A stretch of 21,894 nucleotides of DNA from CAYLWN01 sp964387625 (lineage in GTDB: Bacteria > Patescibacteriota > Microgenomatia > UBA10105), in NCBI GenBank assembly GCA_964387625.1, contig CAYLWN010000015.1:1-21894 (forward strand), given 5' to 3'. The notes beneath the pieces were generated by a model. It did no database searches. It worked only from the letters and a program-made list of their open reading frames with translations, and was not told where the DNA came from. Position numbers and translations under genes: made by a program. This document shows, one piece after another, positions 13,180 to 21,894 of the stretch. How positions within the stretch are numbered: position 1 is the stretch's first letter; each line of letters begins with the position of its first letter.

Positions 13180-14312
13180 AAATTGCTATCGTATCATCGG
13201 TTTGCAATACTAACTCAGGAGCACGGGCACCCATTGATTTAGCTATCGCATTAAGTAAAACTCATCAAGTGTCTTTTTTTGCTTCGGAACAAAATAAAAA
13301 TATTTCAACCTACAAATTGATGAAACATAACAGAATTGAAATATTTTTAATCAAACCTTCCAAAATACCGATTATCGGATTATTTAACGAAATGTGGCAA
13401 TTGACGCAATTATTAAAAAATAACCGTCCTGATATAATCTGTTTTCACGGCCGGATTCATTTATTTTTTGCCACAAAAATAACTTTTATACCTGTAGTAT
13501 TAGGTTATCACGGAACACAATTTGATGTGGTGTTTGAAAGATATTTAAAAAGAAATATTTTTTTATCTGTTATAAATTTTATGGCAAATTTAATCATTTA
13601 TATTGTAACTTGGATTAATGTCAAATTAGCCGATGAAGTGGTAGCGATATCCAAATATGCAGCCAATGAAATACAGCATCTTTACGGAAGAAAATGTTAT
13701 TTCGTGTATAACGGTTGCTCACCCTTACATTTTTCAAAAAAAATTAAACTTACTAAAAAAAAATCAAAAATTATCAATATTTTATCAGTTAGCCGGATAA
13801 CCCCTTATAAACAATTTGAGAAAATTATTTATGCTATAAATAATCTCAGTAATAAATTTACTAATATTCAATTAATTATTTCGGGTTCATCACCTCAACC
13901 AAAATATCTGGAATTTTTAAAATTTATGCATACAAAACGTATGAAGATTATTATAGAACCAACAGATAATCAATTAATAAATTTGTATAAACAGTGTGAT
14001 GTTTATATTACAGCTGATAGATATTTATTCTTTGGTATGCCGGTATTGGAGGCTGCAACATTTAAAAAACCTTCATTAGCTTATAACTATGCAGCAGCAA
14101 AAGAAATTATCATACATGGAAAAACCGGTTATATTGCCAAAACTGATCGCGAATTTACAGAATATCTGCAAAAATTAATCAGATCAGATAAAACCCAGAA
14201 AAAAATGGGTGCATCTGCTTATCAATATAGTTTAAATTTTTCCTGGGATCAGCAAGCTGCTAAATGGATTAATATATTTAAAATGGTTTTGAAAAAATAT
14301 CAATATGCATAA
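13176..14312 (+). CDS. GT4 family glycosyltransferase with altered EX7E motif
   Basis: A 378-residue GT-B enzyme. The N-terminus MKIAIVSSVCNTNSGARAP is followed by an acceptor domain with a hydrophobic stretch (about 130-148) that may touch the membrane. The donor domain begins with ILSVSRITPYKQ (R and K contacts kept). The usual EX7E reads ADRYLFFGMPVLEA: the second Glu is present but the first is Leu. Some GT4 subfamilies with an FFGMPVLEA-type motif share this. It is coupled by ATGA to the GT39-like gene, and its end overlaps the next gene by 8 bases. Activity is expected but less certain than for the other GT4 enzymes. Confidence 0.83.
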   Translation: MKIAIVSSVCNTNSGARAPIDLAIALSKTHQVSFFASEQNKNISTYKLMKHNRIEIFLIKPSKIPIIGLFNEMWQLTQLLKNNRPDIICFHGRIHLFFATKITFIPVVLGYHGTQFDVVFERYLKRNIFLSVINFMANLIIYIVTWINVKLADEVVAISKYAANEIQHLYGRKCYFVYNGCSPLHFSKKIKLTKKKSKIINILSVSRITPYKQFEKIIYAINNLSNKFTNIQLIISGSSPQPKYLEFLKFMHTKRMKIIIEPTDNQLINLYKQCDVYITADRYLFFGMPVLEAATFKKPSLAYNYAAAKEIIIHGKTGYIAKTDREFTEYLQKLIRSDKTQKKMGASAYQYSLNFSWDQQAAKWINIFKMVLKKYQYA

Positions 14313-14752
14313 GAATCATCACCAATATTATAATCAAAAATATTTTATCGCCCGCGATCATTTGGATTTACATATGGCTGAAACCATCAAAATTCTGCTG
14401 CAAAAAAACCATTATAAAAAAATTCTTGATATAGGTTGCGGTACAGGAAAACTTGTATTCTTTTTGAATCAGAATAAATTTAAAGCTTTTGGATGTGATA
14501 GGTCCATAACCGCAGTAAAATTTGCACAAAAAATAAACGGAAGGGGAAAAATTATACAAGCTTCAGCAGTAAAATTACCATATAAAAATTGCTCTTTTGA
14601 CATGATTACGGCAATTTCTATAATCGAACATCTTTCACAAAAACAAATCGCTGTTTTTTTAAAAGAAACCAAAAGATTGTTAGTTAAAAACGGTATGTTG
14701 TTTATCGTTACCCCCAATTTTTCTACGCCGATCAGGTATTTTCAAGGTAAAA
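14305..14752 (+). CDS. SAM-dependent methyltransferase, cut by assembly gap (3' partial)
   Basis: The first 149 codons of a class I methyltransferase. Motif I is ILDIGCGTGKL (40-50), with acidic D66 in GCDRS, then KLPYKNCSFDM and AISIIEHLSQKQ (the Methyltransf_11/23 'EHL' motif), and LVKNGMLFIVTPN. The sequence stops at the run of N from 14753. Relatives are about 200-280 residues, so 50 or more codons are probably missing. The first 8 bases overlap the GT4 stop. Probable role: methylation of a glycan or lipid intermediate, from context. Confidence 0.8.
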
Positions 14753-14852
14753 NNNNNNNNNNNNNNNNNNNNNNNNNNNNNNNNNNNNNNNNNNNNNNNN
14801 NNNNNNNNNNNNNNNNNNNNNNNNNNNNNNNNNNNNNNNNNNNNNNNNNNNN
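14753..14852. other. Assembly gap of 100 N
   Basis: A run of exactly 100 N, the conventional placeholder for a scaffold gap of unknown size. It removes the end of the methyltransferase gene and the start of the double GT4 gene. It could also hide further genes. Confidence 0.98.
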
Positions 14853-17168
14853 ATATTGATTGATCAACTTGTTCCCGGAGGCGTACAAAAATCAGCTATC
14901 CGTGAAGCAAAAGAATTAATTAAATTACATCATCAGGTAACATTGTTTGTTCTCATTCGTCAGAAATATTCATATCAATACCAAGATTTGATTAAAGGTT
15001 TAAAAGTGGTCTTTTTATCAGATTATAATCCGATACTTTTCCACAAACCTATAAATATTCCCTATTTTTCATTTTTAACCCACCTGCATATACTAAGCCC
15101 GTTTTTTGTCCAGCGTTATACAATGCTTAAAAATTTAGATTTTATTATCAGTCATGGAACAACTACCTGTATAACAGCTGCTCAAATAAGTAAGAAATTA
15201 CACGTTCCGTATTTAGCGTTTATTTGGGATCCTATGATATTTATACTGGAAAAAGTATATGGTAAAACATTACTCAAATATTTTTTTTGGATAATCAGAC
15301 CGATAACTCAATTTTATGAACAACGATTTCTTAATGCTGCTGCTTTAGTAGCCACATCTTCAAAAGTTCATCAAAAATATATTTATGACAAATATTTGAT
15401 TAATCCAATAATTATATTTCCCGGTTGTGAAACAATTAAAAATATTCTTAAAAAAACTGATAATTATATTTTGGGTTATAGCCGCTGGGAATTAGCTAAA
15501 AACCCTATGTTATTTCTACAAATTGCCCAAAAAATTCCCCAAGCAAAAATATTGATTGCCGGAGCATGGACAAATCTTGACGAACTAAAAAAATTTACAG
15601 AAAAAATTTCTTCCCTGAAATTGGAAAACCGGATATTTCTTCAAACAGTTGTCACTGATATAAACCTGAAAAAAATTGCGGAAAAATCATTTTTCTGGCT
15701 GCATCCGAACTTTGAAGCCTTTGGAATGTCCGGCCTGGAAATGGCTGCTTTAGGATTACCCCTAATCATTCCCAAAGGGTCAGGAGTAACAGAGCTTTTT
15801 AAAAATGGTGTGCATGGATTTTTCCCCAATATATATAACAGGAGTGAAATACTCAATATTGTCAGATATCTCTATCATCATCCACAAAAAGCCAGACACA
15901 TGGGTGTTTTAGCTGCTAAAGTTTCTCAACAATATACGTGGGAAAAACATACTAAATTGATAATCAATGTGATTAAGGAGTATGTTAATCAAAAAACCAT
16001 AGTTTGTCTGGCTAATGCATTTGTAGCCCCCTTTTCCATTGGTGGAGGAGACCGTTTTATCATTGAATTGGCACGCAGAATTCCCGATAAATTCCACATG
16101 ACAGTTGTTCTTCCCTATGCAGGTTTTTATCATTGGTATCAAGCTAGCGTAACTAACAAAAATATCAGATTTATTGTTTTACCTAAAAATATTTTTGATA
16201 ATATTGAAAGCCCAATACCGTTATTTTTAACCTACCTTATCAGATTAATTCAAACAATTATAATATTGCCAAATTTGGCTCCTTTTCAAATCATCCATAG
16301 TACCACGGATATGATACCGGATGTAATTCCGGCATATCTGTTTCATAAAACTCATCAGCATATACCCTGGGTTAGTAGATTTTTTCATTTCATTGAAAAT
16401 CCTTTTAAACGTGAAGGCAGATTTTGGGTTAATACTGGTTCCTATTTTCTGCAACAAATATGCTTAAAGCTTTTACGTCAATCAAGTGCGGTATTGGTAG
16501 ATAATACTGAAATCGTTGACAGATTAATGAAAAAAGGAATTGCAAAAAATAAAGTACATTTACATTCAGGAGGGGTTTCAATTTCTGAAATAAATAATAT
16601 TAATTTAAATGAAAGTTACAAATCAGATGGAATATTTATTGGTAGATTACAAGCTCATAAAGGCATATTTGATGCCATAGAGATTTGGGAGAAAGTATGT
16701 ATTAAACTTCCTGCAGCAAAACTGACAATCATTGGTTATGGTAAACAAGATATTTTGGAAAAACTAAAACACAAAATTGTCCTAGCAAAATTATCTAAAA
16801 ATATACGCTTGATCGGACATTTAAATGACAGAGAATTAATTTTTAAATATCTAAAGTCATCCAAAATACTGCTATTTTTAGACCATGAAGCTGGTTTTGG
16901 ATTAGTTGCGGCAGAAGCAATGGCAGCGGGTTTACCGGTAATCAGTTATAACTTACCAATATTTGGTAATGTTTATAAAAAGGGATTTATGGCTTCTAAT
17001 CTCAGAGATTTCCAATCTATAACAAATAATATTATCAATCTACTAACCCAAAAAAATAATTATGCTCATTTATCACACTTGGCTAAAATGGAGGCACAAA
17101 AATTTGATTGGCAATTGATCAGTAATCTTTTTTATAAACAAATTGATGCATTCATTAAGAATAATTAA
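14853..17168 (+). CDS. Tandem double GT4 glycosyltransferase (5' partial)
   Basis: One open frame carries two complete GT-B enzymes; residues are counted from the first visible codon. Domain 1 (about 1-378) begins at IDQLVPGGVQKSAI, the first Rossmann loop, so only a few residues are lost in the gap. Its EX7E motif is E288/E296 in NFEAFGMSGLEM. Domain 2 (about 380-771) opens with IVCLANAFVAPFSIGGGD and has FIGRLQAHKG. Its motif HEAGFGLVAAEAM has E679 and E688, one residue wider than EX7E. The fusion could add two sugars in sequence. The TTG at 14856 is not a convincing start because strand 1 extends upstream into the gap. Confidence 0.85.
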   Translation: MLIDQLVPGGVQKSAIREAKELIKLHHQVTLFVLIRQKYSYQYQDLIKGLKVVFLSDYNPILFHKPINIPYFSFLTHLHILSPFFVQRYTMLKNLDFIISHGTTTCITAAQISKKLHVPYLAFIWDPMIFILEKVYGKTLLKYFFWIIRPITQFYEQRFLNAAALVATSSKVHQKYIYDKYLINPIIIFPGCETIKNILKKTDNYILGYSRWELAKNPMLFLQIAQKIPQAKILIAGAWTNLDELKKFTEKISSLKLENRIFLQTVVTDINLKKIAEKSFFWLHPNFEAFGMSGLEMAALGLPLIIPKGSGVTELFKNGVHGFFPNIYNRSEILNIVRYLYHHPQKARHMGVLAAKVSQQYTWEKHTKLIINVIKEYVNQKTIVCLANAFVAPFSIGGGDRFIIELARRIPDKFHMTVVLPYAGFYHWYQASVTNKNIRFIVLPKNIFDNIESPIPLFLTYLIRLIQTIIILPNLAPFQIIHSTTDMIPDVIPAYLFHKTHQHIPWVSRFFHFIENPFKREGRFWVNTGSYFLQQICLKLLRQSSAVLVDNTEIVDRLMKKGIAKNKVHLHSGGVSISEINNINLNESYKSDGIFIGRLQAHKGIFDAIEIWEKVCIKLPAAKLTIIGYGKQDILEKLKHKIVLAKLSKNIRLIGHLNDRELIFKYLKSSKILLFLDHEAGFGLVAAEAMAAGLPVISYNLPIFGNVYKKGFMASNLRDFQSITNNIINLLTQKNNYAHLSHLAKMEAQKFDWQLISNLFYKQIDAFIKNN

Positions 17169-17172
17169 TATA

Positions 17173-18102
17173 ATGAAAAAACAATTTATTTGTAATGTTT
17201 GTAAAAAAAAAGTTCATTTTAACTTATTTAATAATGACGAACTTGGAATAATAAATAAACGTAAATATTATTACATTGACTGTATTAAATGCGGACTGAT
17301 GCAAATTCATCCTCTTCCAAACGCAAAGGAATTGGAAAAATATTATAAATATAATTCAAAACAATATTCAGATTATAAAATCAGCTTAATTAATAGATTT
17401 CTTAAATCTTCAAAAATCGGAAAAAAAATAATTTACAGTTATTTTACCTGGAGTTATAAAACCAGAGCCAAATTAATCAAGCAATACAAATCATCAGGAA
17501 GTATTTTGGATGTCGGATGCGCTCAGGGTAATTTTCTGAATAATTTTTCAGGTAAATATTGGGATAAAACAGGCATTGAGTTAAATCCAATGCTCGTTAA
17601 AATCGCGAAAAAAAACTTTCTTGATCAAAAAATCATAAATAAATTTTTTGAATCGTATAATACTAAAAAAAAATATGATGTTGTGACTCTTTGGCAAACT
17701 TTTGAGCACATGCAATCACCGAACAAAATATTAATAAAATTGTCAAAAATAATAAAGCATCACGGTTTCTTAATTATTGAAGTACCAAACAGTAAAAGCC
17801 TAAATAAAAGTTTATTTAAAAATTACTGGCAACTTTTTCAAAAAGGAGAGCATTTATTTTTTTGGTCAGCAAAGTCATTAACAATGATACTTAAACTACA
17901 TAAATTTAAAATAAGAAAAATATATTATCCAATTTTTGATACTAGTACATCCGGAAGTTTGGTTAATTTTCTGTCAAATAAAAAAATTCCTCAACTTATT
18001 GTTCTACTCCTTGGTTTAATGTCAATTCCTCTCGGAATCGTAATAAATCTGTTTGTTTACGACAAACGCGATAATATGCAGATAATTGCTCAGAAATTAT
18101 AG
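17173..18102 (+). CDS. Methyltransferase with N-terminal zinc ribbon
   Basis: A 309-residue protein. Four cysteines (C7, C10, C37, C40: CNVC and CIKC) form an N-terminal zinc ribbon, followed by PLPNAKELEKYY, typical of methyltransferases in glycan clusters. The class I core has SILDVGCAQGNFL (110-122) and LWQTFEHMQSP. A hydrophobic C-terminal segment (about 281-303) may attach it to the membrane. ATG 17173, just after the double GT4 stop, gives the zinc ribbon its usual position at the N-terminus. An ATG at 17143 would add 10 residues and overlap the upstream gene. It is last in the operon and ends 3 bases from the opposing FkbM gene. Confidence 0.85.
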   Translation: MKKQFICNVCKKKVHFNLFNNDELGIINKRKYYYIDCIKCGLMQIHPLPNAKELEKYYKYNSKQYSDYKISLINRFLKSSKIGKKIIYSYFTWSYKTRAKLIKQYKSSGSILDVGCAQGNFLNNFSGKYWDKTGIELNPMLVKIAKKNFLDQKIINKFFESYNTKKKYDVVTLWQTFEHMQSPNKILIKLSKIIKHHGFLIIEVPNSKSLNKSLFKNYWQLFQKGEHLFFWSAKSLTMILKLHKFKIRKIYYPIFDTSTSGSLVNFLSNKKIPQLIVLLLGLMSIPLGIVINLFVYDKRDNMQIIAQKL

Positions 18103-18105
18103 GTT

Positions 18106-18897
18106 TTAAAATTTTTTTGCGTATATCATTCCGGTTTTTCCATCTAAATGGTTTTTATATTTTACTTGATATCCTTTTTTTATTAAAAAATTAACTAGGC
18201 TTTTACCATTATAGTTTTCTTTGATATTTATATTATGAAATTCCAGATTAATTCTGTCCGTTTTTTTATATATATTATCCGATGCAGTATATAAAACCTC
18301 GTATTCAGATCCTTCAATATCTATTTTTAATAAATCACATTTTTTTATTCTAAATTTTTTATAGATTTTATCTAAAGTAATGCTAAAGACTTCAGATTTT
18401 AAACTAGTTTTTTCATAAAGGCATCCCATTCCTTTATTTTTATAGATATTTATTTTTTGATTATCCTTACCGGTTATTGCAAAAAGATAACTTTTGATCC
18501 GATTGCTGAATTTATTTAAACGGATATTTTTAAAAAATGTAACATAATTTTCTTTTTCCGCTTCAAAAGCATAAATTATACTTTTTGAAAAATGTTCAGC
18601 TGCGACTATTGAAAAAACTCCTATATGCGATCCTAAATCTATTATCGTATTTAAATTTTTATTAATTTCCTTAAGTTCATAATCATCTCTTAACACTATT
18701 TCCTGTACCGGAATCACATCCATCTGGTTATTCCGCAAAAGTATATGTATCTTGTTATTTAAACTTATTTTAAATACAGATTTTTGAACACCTAATATTC
18801 CTGATAAATAATTTTGCCAATTATTAATTTTCCTATATAATGACGGGTTTGTTAATAAATAAAAAAATCTTTTAAATGCAAAAATATCTGAAATCAT
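18106..18897 (-). CDS. FkbM family methyltransferase
   Basis: A 263-residue SAM-dependent methyltransferase of the FkbM group, which O-methylates sugars or polyketides. IIDLGSHIGVFSIVAAEHF (85-103) is motif I, YAFEAEKENY (109-118) is motif II, and LLKIDIEGSEYEVL (189-202) is the family hallmark. The N-terminal 60 residues are a usual cap. AGGA lies 9-12 bases before the ATG as a possible ribosome site. It follows the 951-residue gene by 52 bases in the same direction and probably shares its transcript. In this setting it most likely caps or modifies a surface glycan. Confidence 0.9.
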   Translation of the reverse strand: MISDIFAFKRFFYLLTNPSLYRKINNWQNYLSGILGVQKSVFKISLNNKIHILLRNNQMDVIPVQEIVLRDDYELKEINKNLNTIIDLGSHIGVFSIVAAEHFSKSIIYAFEAEKENYVTFFKNIRLNKFSNRIKSYLFAITGKDNQKINIYKNKGMGCLYEKTSLKSEVFSITLDKIYKKFRIKKCDLLKIDIEGSEYEVLYTASDNIYKKTDRINLEFHNINIKENYNGKSLVNFLIKKGYQVKYKNHLDGKTGMIYAKKF

Positions 18898-18949
18898 ATT
18901 TATGATCCTGAGGATTTCTTAAAACTATTTATCAAAGAAGATTATAGAC

Positions 18950-21805
18950 TCATTGCTTATCATCATCTTTATTCCACCAGGAAAAAGCAAATTTATTTAA
19001 ATTATTTAATATGTTTTTTATTCTATTAATGATTAATGCACCGGAAAAAATAATTATATCCAATAAAAGCAATATAATTAATAATGCCACTGAAACTAAC
19101 AAATGATTTATTGGTGATCCATGATATTCAAAAATTACACTGCTTTCCTTTGTAGAATAATTATCTGGTATATGAACATACATAAAACCCGGATAAGACG
19201 GTCCGGCAGCGTAAATTTTCATATTGGTATTTTCTATTTTCGCACTCCAACCGGGATATGACTCTTCTTTAAACAAAACACCTGACGTATTTTTCAGTTT
19301 AATAATTCTTTTTTCATCTGTTATGTAATTTGCATTAAATTCACTGATTGAATTAGTATTTTGCGGTAATAAAATATTGAGAATATTTCTCCAAAGTTTT
19401 ATTTCTTCTTCGTTATGAAATCTGGTTACATGATAAGGAAAATTCATTCCGCTCCATAAAACTTGTCCCTGTCCTAAGTTTTGTGATAATAAAATTGGTT
19501 TTTCAAAATTTGCAATTAATATTTGTGAGTTTTGTCTGATATCACCGTTTTGCTGCGGATAAGAAAAATTCCATTCATCATCACCAAACAATGGCGGGCT
19601 GAATTTATTTATATCTACATCTTTATTAATATCGTTATTATAAAAATTTAAATTCCATACTCTGCCTAATTGAGCTCTTTCAAATTTTGTAATGGGAAAA
19701 ATTGCTGGTAAATTTTGATCAACAACCTCTTTATTGTCAATACCGGAATCAATATATATTTTCTTACCGGATTTTACAAATTTTTCAAGTATTTCAAATG
19801 CTTGGGATTTATTCTTATATTGATAATCATAAATCAATAAAGCATCAAAAACCTGTAAATCCTGATTTGAAATTTTATTCAGATCGCTTCCCAACTTTAA
19901 TGGAATAACTTTTTTTAAACCCAAATTAGCATCAGCCAAAGACCTGATTATTGTTTCATAACCCTTATCTGAAGCCACAATACCCAGTGTCGGAGAATTT
20001 ATTCCTAAAAGAATCGGACTCACAAATTCATCTTTTATTTCATAAAAATGCAGTCTTTGTCCAACGGGTTTTTCAGGAGTTCTATCGAAGAAGATTTCCT
20101 GGTCATTCTTGATAAACGTTGAAGATTTTAAGTATGGATATATTTCCTTTATCGCCACTAAACTGTCTGCTGCTTCAAAATATTTTATACTATACCAATC
20201 GAGCATAAATTCCGCATTATTTTGAGAAATACTCTCCGGATAATTAAATAAACCAGTTAATTCATTTTGTCTACTTTTAGTTTCATAATTGAATGCAGCA
20301 TCCATCCAAAATGTATAACCGCGGTTTACAAAAGAAACCGGTTGATCCAGATAGCCTCTGGCTAATGGCATTGAAAAATAAGTATTCCACCAAATATTTA
20401 TTGTTTGATCAGCAATATACAAACGGTAGTTTTTATTATCGGGATTTAACCAGGTGGGAACAAGATTTTGTTTAAAGCGAGCGACATCGTTATCTGATGA
20501 TATTTTATTCAATAGATCCGGAAACGCCGAAGAATTTAAACTGTATAAATTTTGATTTATTTTTTGAAAAGTAGGAATTATTTGCATAAGCATAAAAAAC
20601 CCGCTCACTGCAATTAAAATATTAACAATAATTAATCCCGTATTAAAAATAAATGAATTCTGAATTTGTTGTTTATAAATATGTTGAATTTCTCCCCAAC
20701 AAACAGCAATTAATAGACCAGACCAAAATGACATACTCCAAAACAATCTGTACCATCCTCCATGATAAATAGAAATTCCATTACTATATAAAATCACATA
20801 AAATATATAAAATAATACTATTAATAAATAAGGGATAATATTAAATATAAATATCTTTTTATTTTTACTTAAAATAATATGCGCAAAATAAATAATACCT
20901 ATAAATTCCAATAACACAAAAAATATTGGATTTGTCCTTATTAAGACTAAATTAACATCCGGTTTTCCATCCATCAATCCACTTTCAGGATCAGTAGGGT
21001 TATTATTTGAAGTGATGGATTGAATAGATGAATCTACTATATTATATTTAACAACTAACGAACTTAAAGCAGAACCCATCGAAGAATATAGAATAGGCAA
21101 ACCTATAAGAAAAATCATTAATCCATAAAATATCAGAGATTTAAATCTAGTGAAAAAACTTAGTTTACTGAATGAAAAAATAAATAAAATAACTGAAGAA
21201 GGAATTATATAAGCAATCACCATTTGCGGATGACTTATTACTGCCAATCCCGATAATATGCAGGCAATTGCCAGAAATTTTTTATTTCCATTATCCAAAT
21301 AAATTATAATAGAGTAAATTATCCACGGTAGAAAAGACTGTGTTGCAAAACTTGGTAAACTTCCTCCCCAAATTAATGCTCCATAAAATCCGGTAGAATA
21401 AATGATTCCAATAGTTAAAATAACTGATAAAGCAACATTTTTTGATATCCGCTTGAAAACTAAATAACTACCTAAAAAATACAATAATGATGAGACAATC
21501 ATCCAAATTTTAACTGCAGAAATTAAATTGATAAAATATGTTAAAGGTAAAATCAGATAATACTGTAGAATCGGAAAATTGGATAAAAAAGACCAACCGG
21601 AAAACCATATTGACAACCATTTAAATGAAGGTAAAAGCGGATTGTTTTTAAGATGATTAACGAGAGTAGCTGTGTAATAAAAATCAGTTCCCTTTAAAGG
21701 ATTTGCTTCATAATACCACTTCGCAACAGGCCAAAATGCTAAACCGATAATTGAAATACTGATGATAAATATTAATATCCTGAAAAATATTTTAATAATT
21801 TGCAT
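18950..21805 (-). CDS. Large membrane protein with PTPS-related/GT-C-like N-terminus and exterior domain
   Basis: A 951-residue protein. The N-terminal half (about 8-400) has ten or more membrane segments and an early loop, GTDFYYTATLVNH followed by SNFPILQYYLILP, that fits the '6-pyruvoyl-tetrahydropterin synthase-related' membrane family; despite its name that family looks like GT-C glycosyltransferases. A soluble part (about 410-895) should lie outside. Within it, VFDALLIYDYQY, FVKSGKKIYIDSGID and GQGQVLWSGMNFPYH resemble a glutamine-amidotransferase-like fold without a visible catalytic Cys, and ESYPGWSAKI resembles YfhO-type proteins. A last TM (about 901-927) ends in a charged tail. Function is unproven; lipid-linked glycan transfer is plausible. 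Its start follows the previous stop by one base, with AAGAAGAG upstream. Confidence 0.75.
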   Translation of the reverse strand: MQIIKIFFRILIFIISISIIGLAFWPVAKWYYEANPLKGTDFYYTATLVNHLKNNPLLPSFKWLSIWFSGWSFLSNFPILQYYLILPLTYFINLISAVKIWMIVSSLLYFLGSYLVFKRISKNVALSVILTIGIIYSTGFYGALIWGGSLPSFATQSFLPWIIYSIIIYLDNGNKKFLAIACILSGLAVISHPQMVIAYIIPSSVILFIFSFSKLSFFTRFKSLIFYGLMIFLIGLPILYSSMGSALSSLVVKYNIVDSSIQSITSNNNPTDPESGLMDGKPDVNLVLIRTNPIFFVLLEFIGIIYFAHIILSKNKKIFIFNIIPYLLIVLFYIFYVILYSNGISIYHGGWYRLFWSMSFWSGLLIAVCWGEIQHIYKQQIQNSFIFNTGLIIVNILIAVSGFFMLMQIIPTFQKINQNLYSLNSSAFPDLLNKISSDNDVARFKQNLVPTWLNPDNKNYRLYIADQTINIWWNTYFSMPLARGYLDQPVSFVNRGYTFWMDAAFNYETKSRQNELTGLFNYPESISQNNAEFMLDWYSIKYFEAADSLVAIKEIYPYLKSSTFIKNDQEIFFDRTPEKPVGQRLHFYEIKDEFVSPILLGINSPTLGIVASDKGYETIIRSLADANLGLKKVIPLKLGSDLNKISNQDLQVFDALLIYDYQYKNKSQAFEILEKFVKSGKKIYIDSGIDNKEVVDQNLPAIFPITKFERAQLGRVWNLNFYNNDINKDVDINKFSPPLFGDDEWNFSYPQQNGDIRQNSQILIANFEKPILLSQNLGQGQVLWSGMNFPYHVTRFHNEEEIKLWRNILNILLPQNTNSISEFNANYITDEKRIIKLKNTSGVLFKEESYPGWSAKIENTNMKIYAAGPSYPGFMYVHIPDNYSTKESSVIFEYHGSPINHLLVSVALLIILLLLDIIIFSGALIINRIKNILNNLNKFAFSWWNKDDDKQ

Positions 21806-21806
21806 A

Positions 21807-21894
21807 TCAATACTCTTCTTTTTCCCACCATTTACCTATATGAAAATGCAATTTTTGTTTCACGGTTTTAATTTTATTTGAGATCAACCGTCCG
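21807..21894 (-). CDS. C-terminal end of an upstream gene (partial)
   Basis: On the minus strand a frame open to the window edge ends with TGA at 21807-21809. Its last 28 codons include KTVKQKLHFHIGKWWEKEEY. The stop is one base before the ATG of the 951-residue gene, and the ribosome site of that gene lies within this end, so the two are very likely co-transcribed. Too little is visible to name a family. Confidence 0.6.
   Translation of the reverse strand, partial: GRLISNKIKTVKQKLHFHIGKWWEKEEY

Noticed and set aside
17143..17172. Upstream ATG as start of the zinc-ribbon methyltransferase
   Set aside because: It overlaps the end of the double GT4 gene; ATG 17173 puts the zinc ribbon directly at the N-terminus as in relatives.
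19702..20475. Plus-strand short ORFs opposite the 951-residue gene
   Set aside because: They mirror a well-supported coding region and show no recognisable features.
1..21894. CRISPR array, defence system, prophage or transposon
   Set aside because: No regularly spaced repeats, Cas, nuclease, toxin-antitoxin, phage or transposase motifs were seen in the translated genes.

Overview
The window is AT-rich and densely coded, with standard TGA, TAA and TAG stops. It has two tRNA genes without an encoded CCA end, several small single-TM proteins, a bifunctional phosphoglucose/phosphomannose isomerase of the archaeal/minor-bacterial type, and a long run of glycosyltransferase and methyltransferase genes. 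This gene mix, the short intergenic spaces and the near absence of Shine-Dalgarno sites at operon starts resemble Candidate Phyla Radiation (Patescibacteria, Microgenomates-like) genomes. That placement is inferred from style; the window has no rRNA or ribosomal protein gene to test it.

Bases 1-4860 are a mixed housekeeping region: a Cys-containing membrane-anchored small protein, an M50 site-2 protease, a probable gene remnant, tRNA-Thr, a single-TM Ser/Pro/Thr-rich protein, and a minus-strand pair (membrane-anchored cyclophilin followed by PGI/PMI). A doubtful 81-codon dockerin-like ORF and tRNA-Tyr follow. The intergenic regions hold palindromic GC-rich elements. Both tRNA genes have a truncated copy of themselves next to them, separated by such palindromes.

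Bases 4893-21894 are a surface-glycan biosynthesis island. A DPM1-like GT2 and a GT4 (plus strand) converge on and overlap another GT4 (minus strand). A divergent plus-strand operon starts at 7927 with an RmlD-like reductase, a methyltransferase with a Trm112-like tail and a GT2, linked by ATGA overlaps. After a short gap comes a second plus-strand operon: WbbL-like GT2, GT39-like membrane glycosyltransferase, GT4, methyltransferase, a tandem double GT4 and a zinc-ribbon methyltransferase. A 100-N assembly gap cuts the methyltransferase and the double GT4. It meets head-on, 3 bases apart, a minus-strand operon with the end of an unidentified gene, a 951-residue multi-TM protein and an FkbM methyltransferase.

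Together the island could build and modify a cell-surface polysaccharide or glycolipid: sugar-phosphate interconversion (PGI/PMI), nucleotide-sugar reduction (RmlD-like), lipid-linked sugar donors (DPM1-like), cytoplasmic sugar addition (GT2/GT4), extracytoplasmic transfer (GT39-like) and methyl capping. No polymerase, flippase or ABC exporter is visible, so the pathway is incomplete here. Several operon-first genes have a -10 box only 6-9 bases before the ATG and no ribosome binding site, which suggests leaderless mRNAs. I found no CRISPR array, transposase, integrase or defence system.
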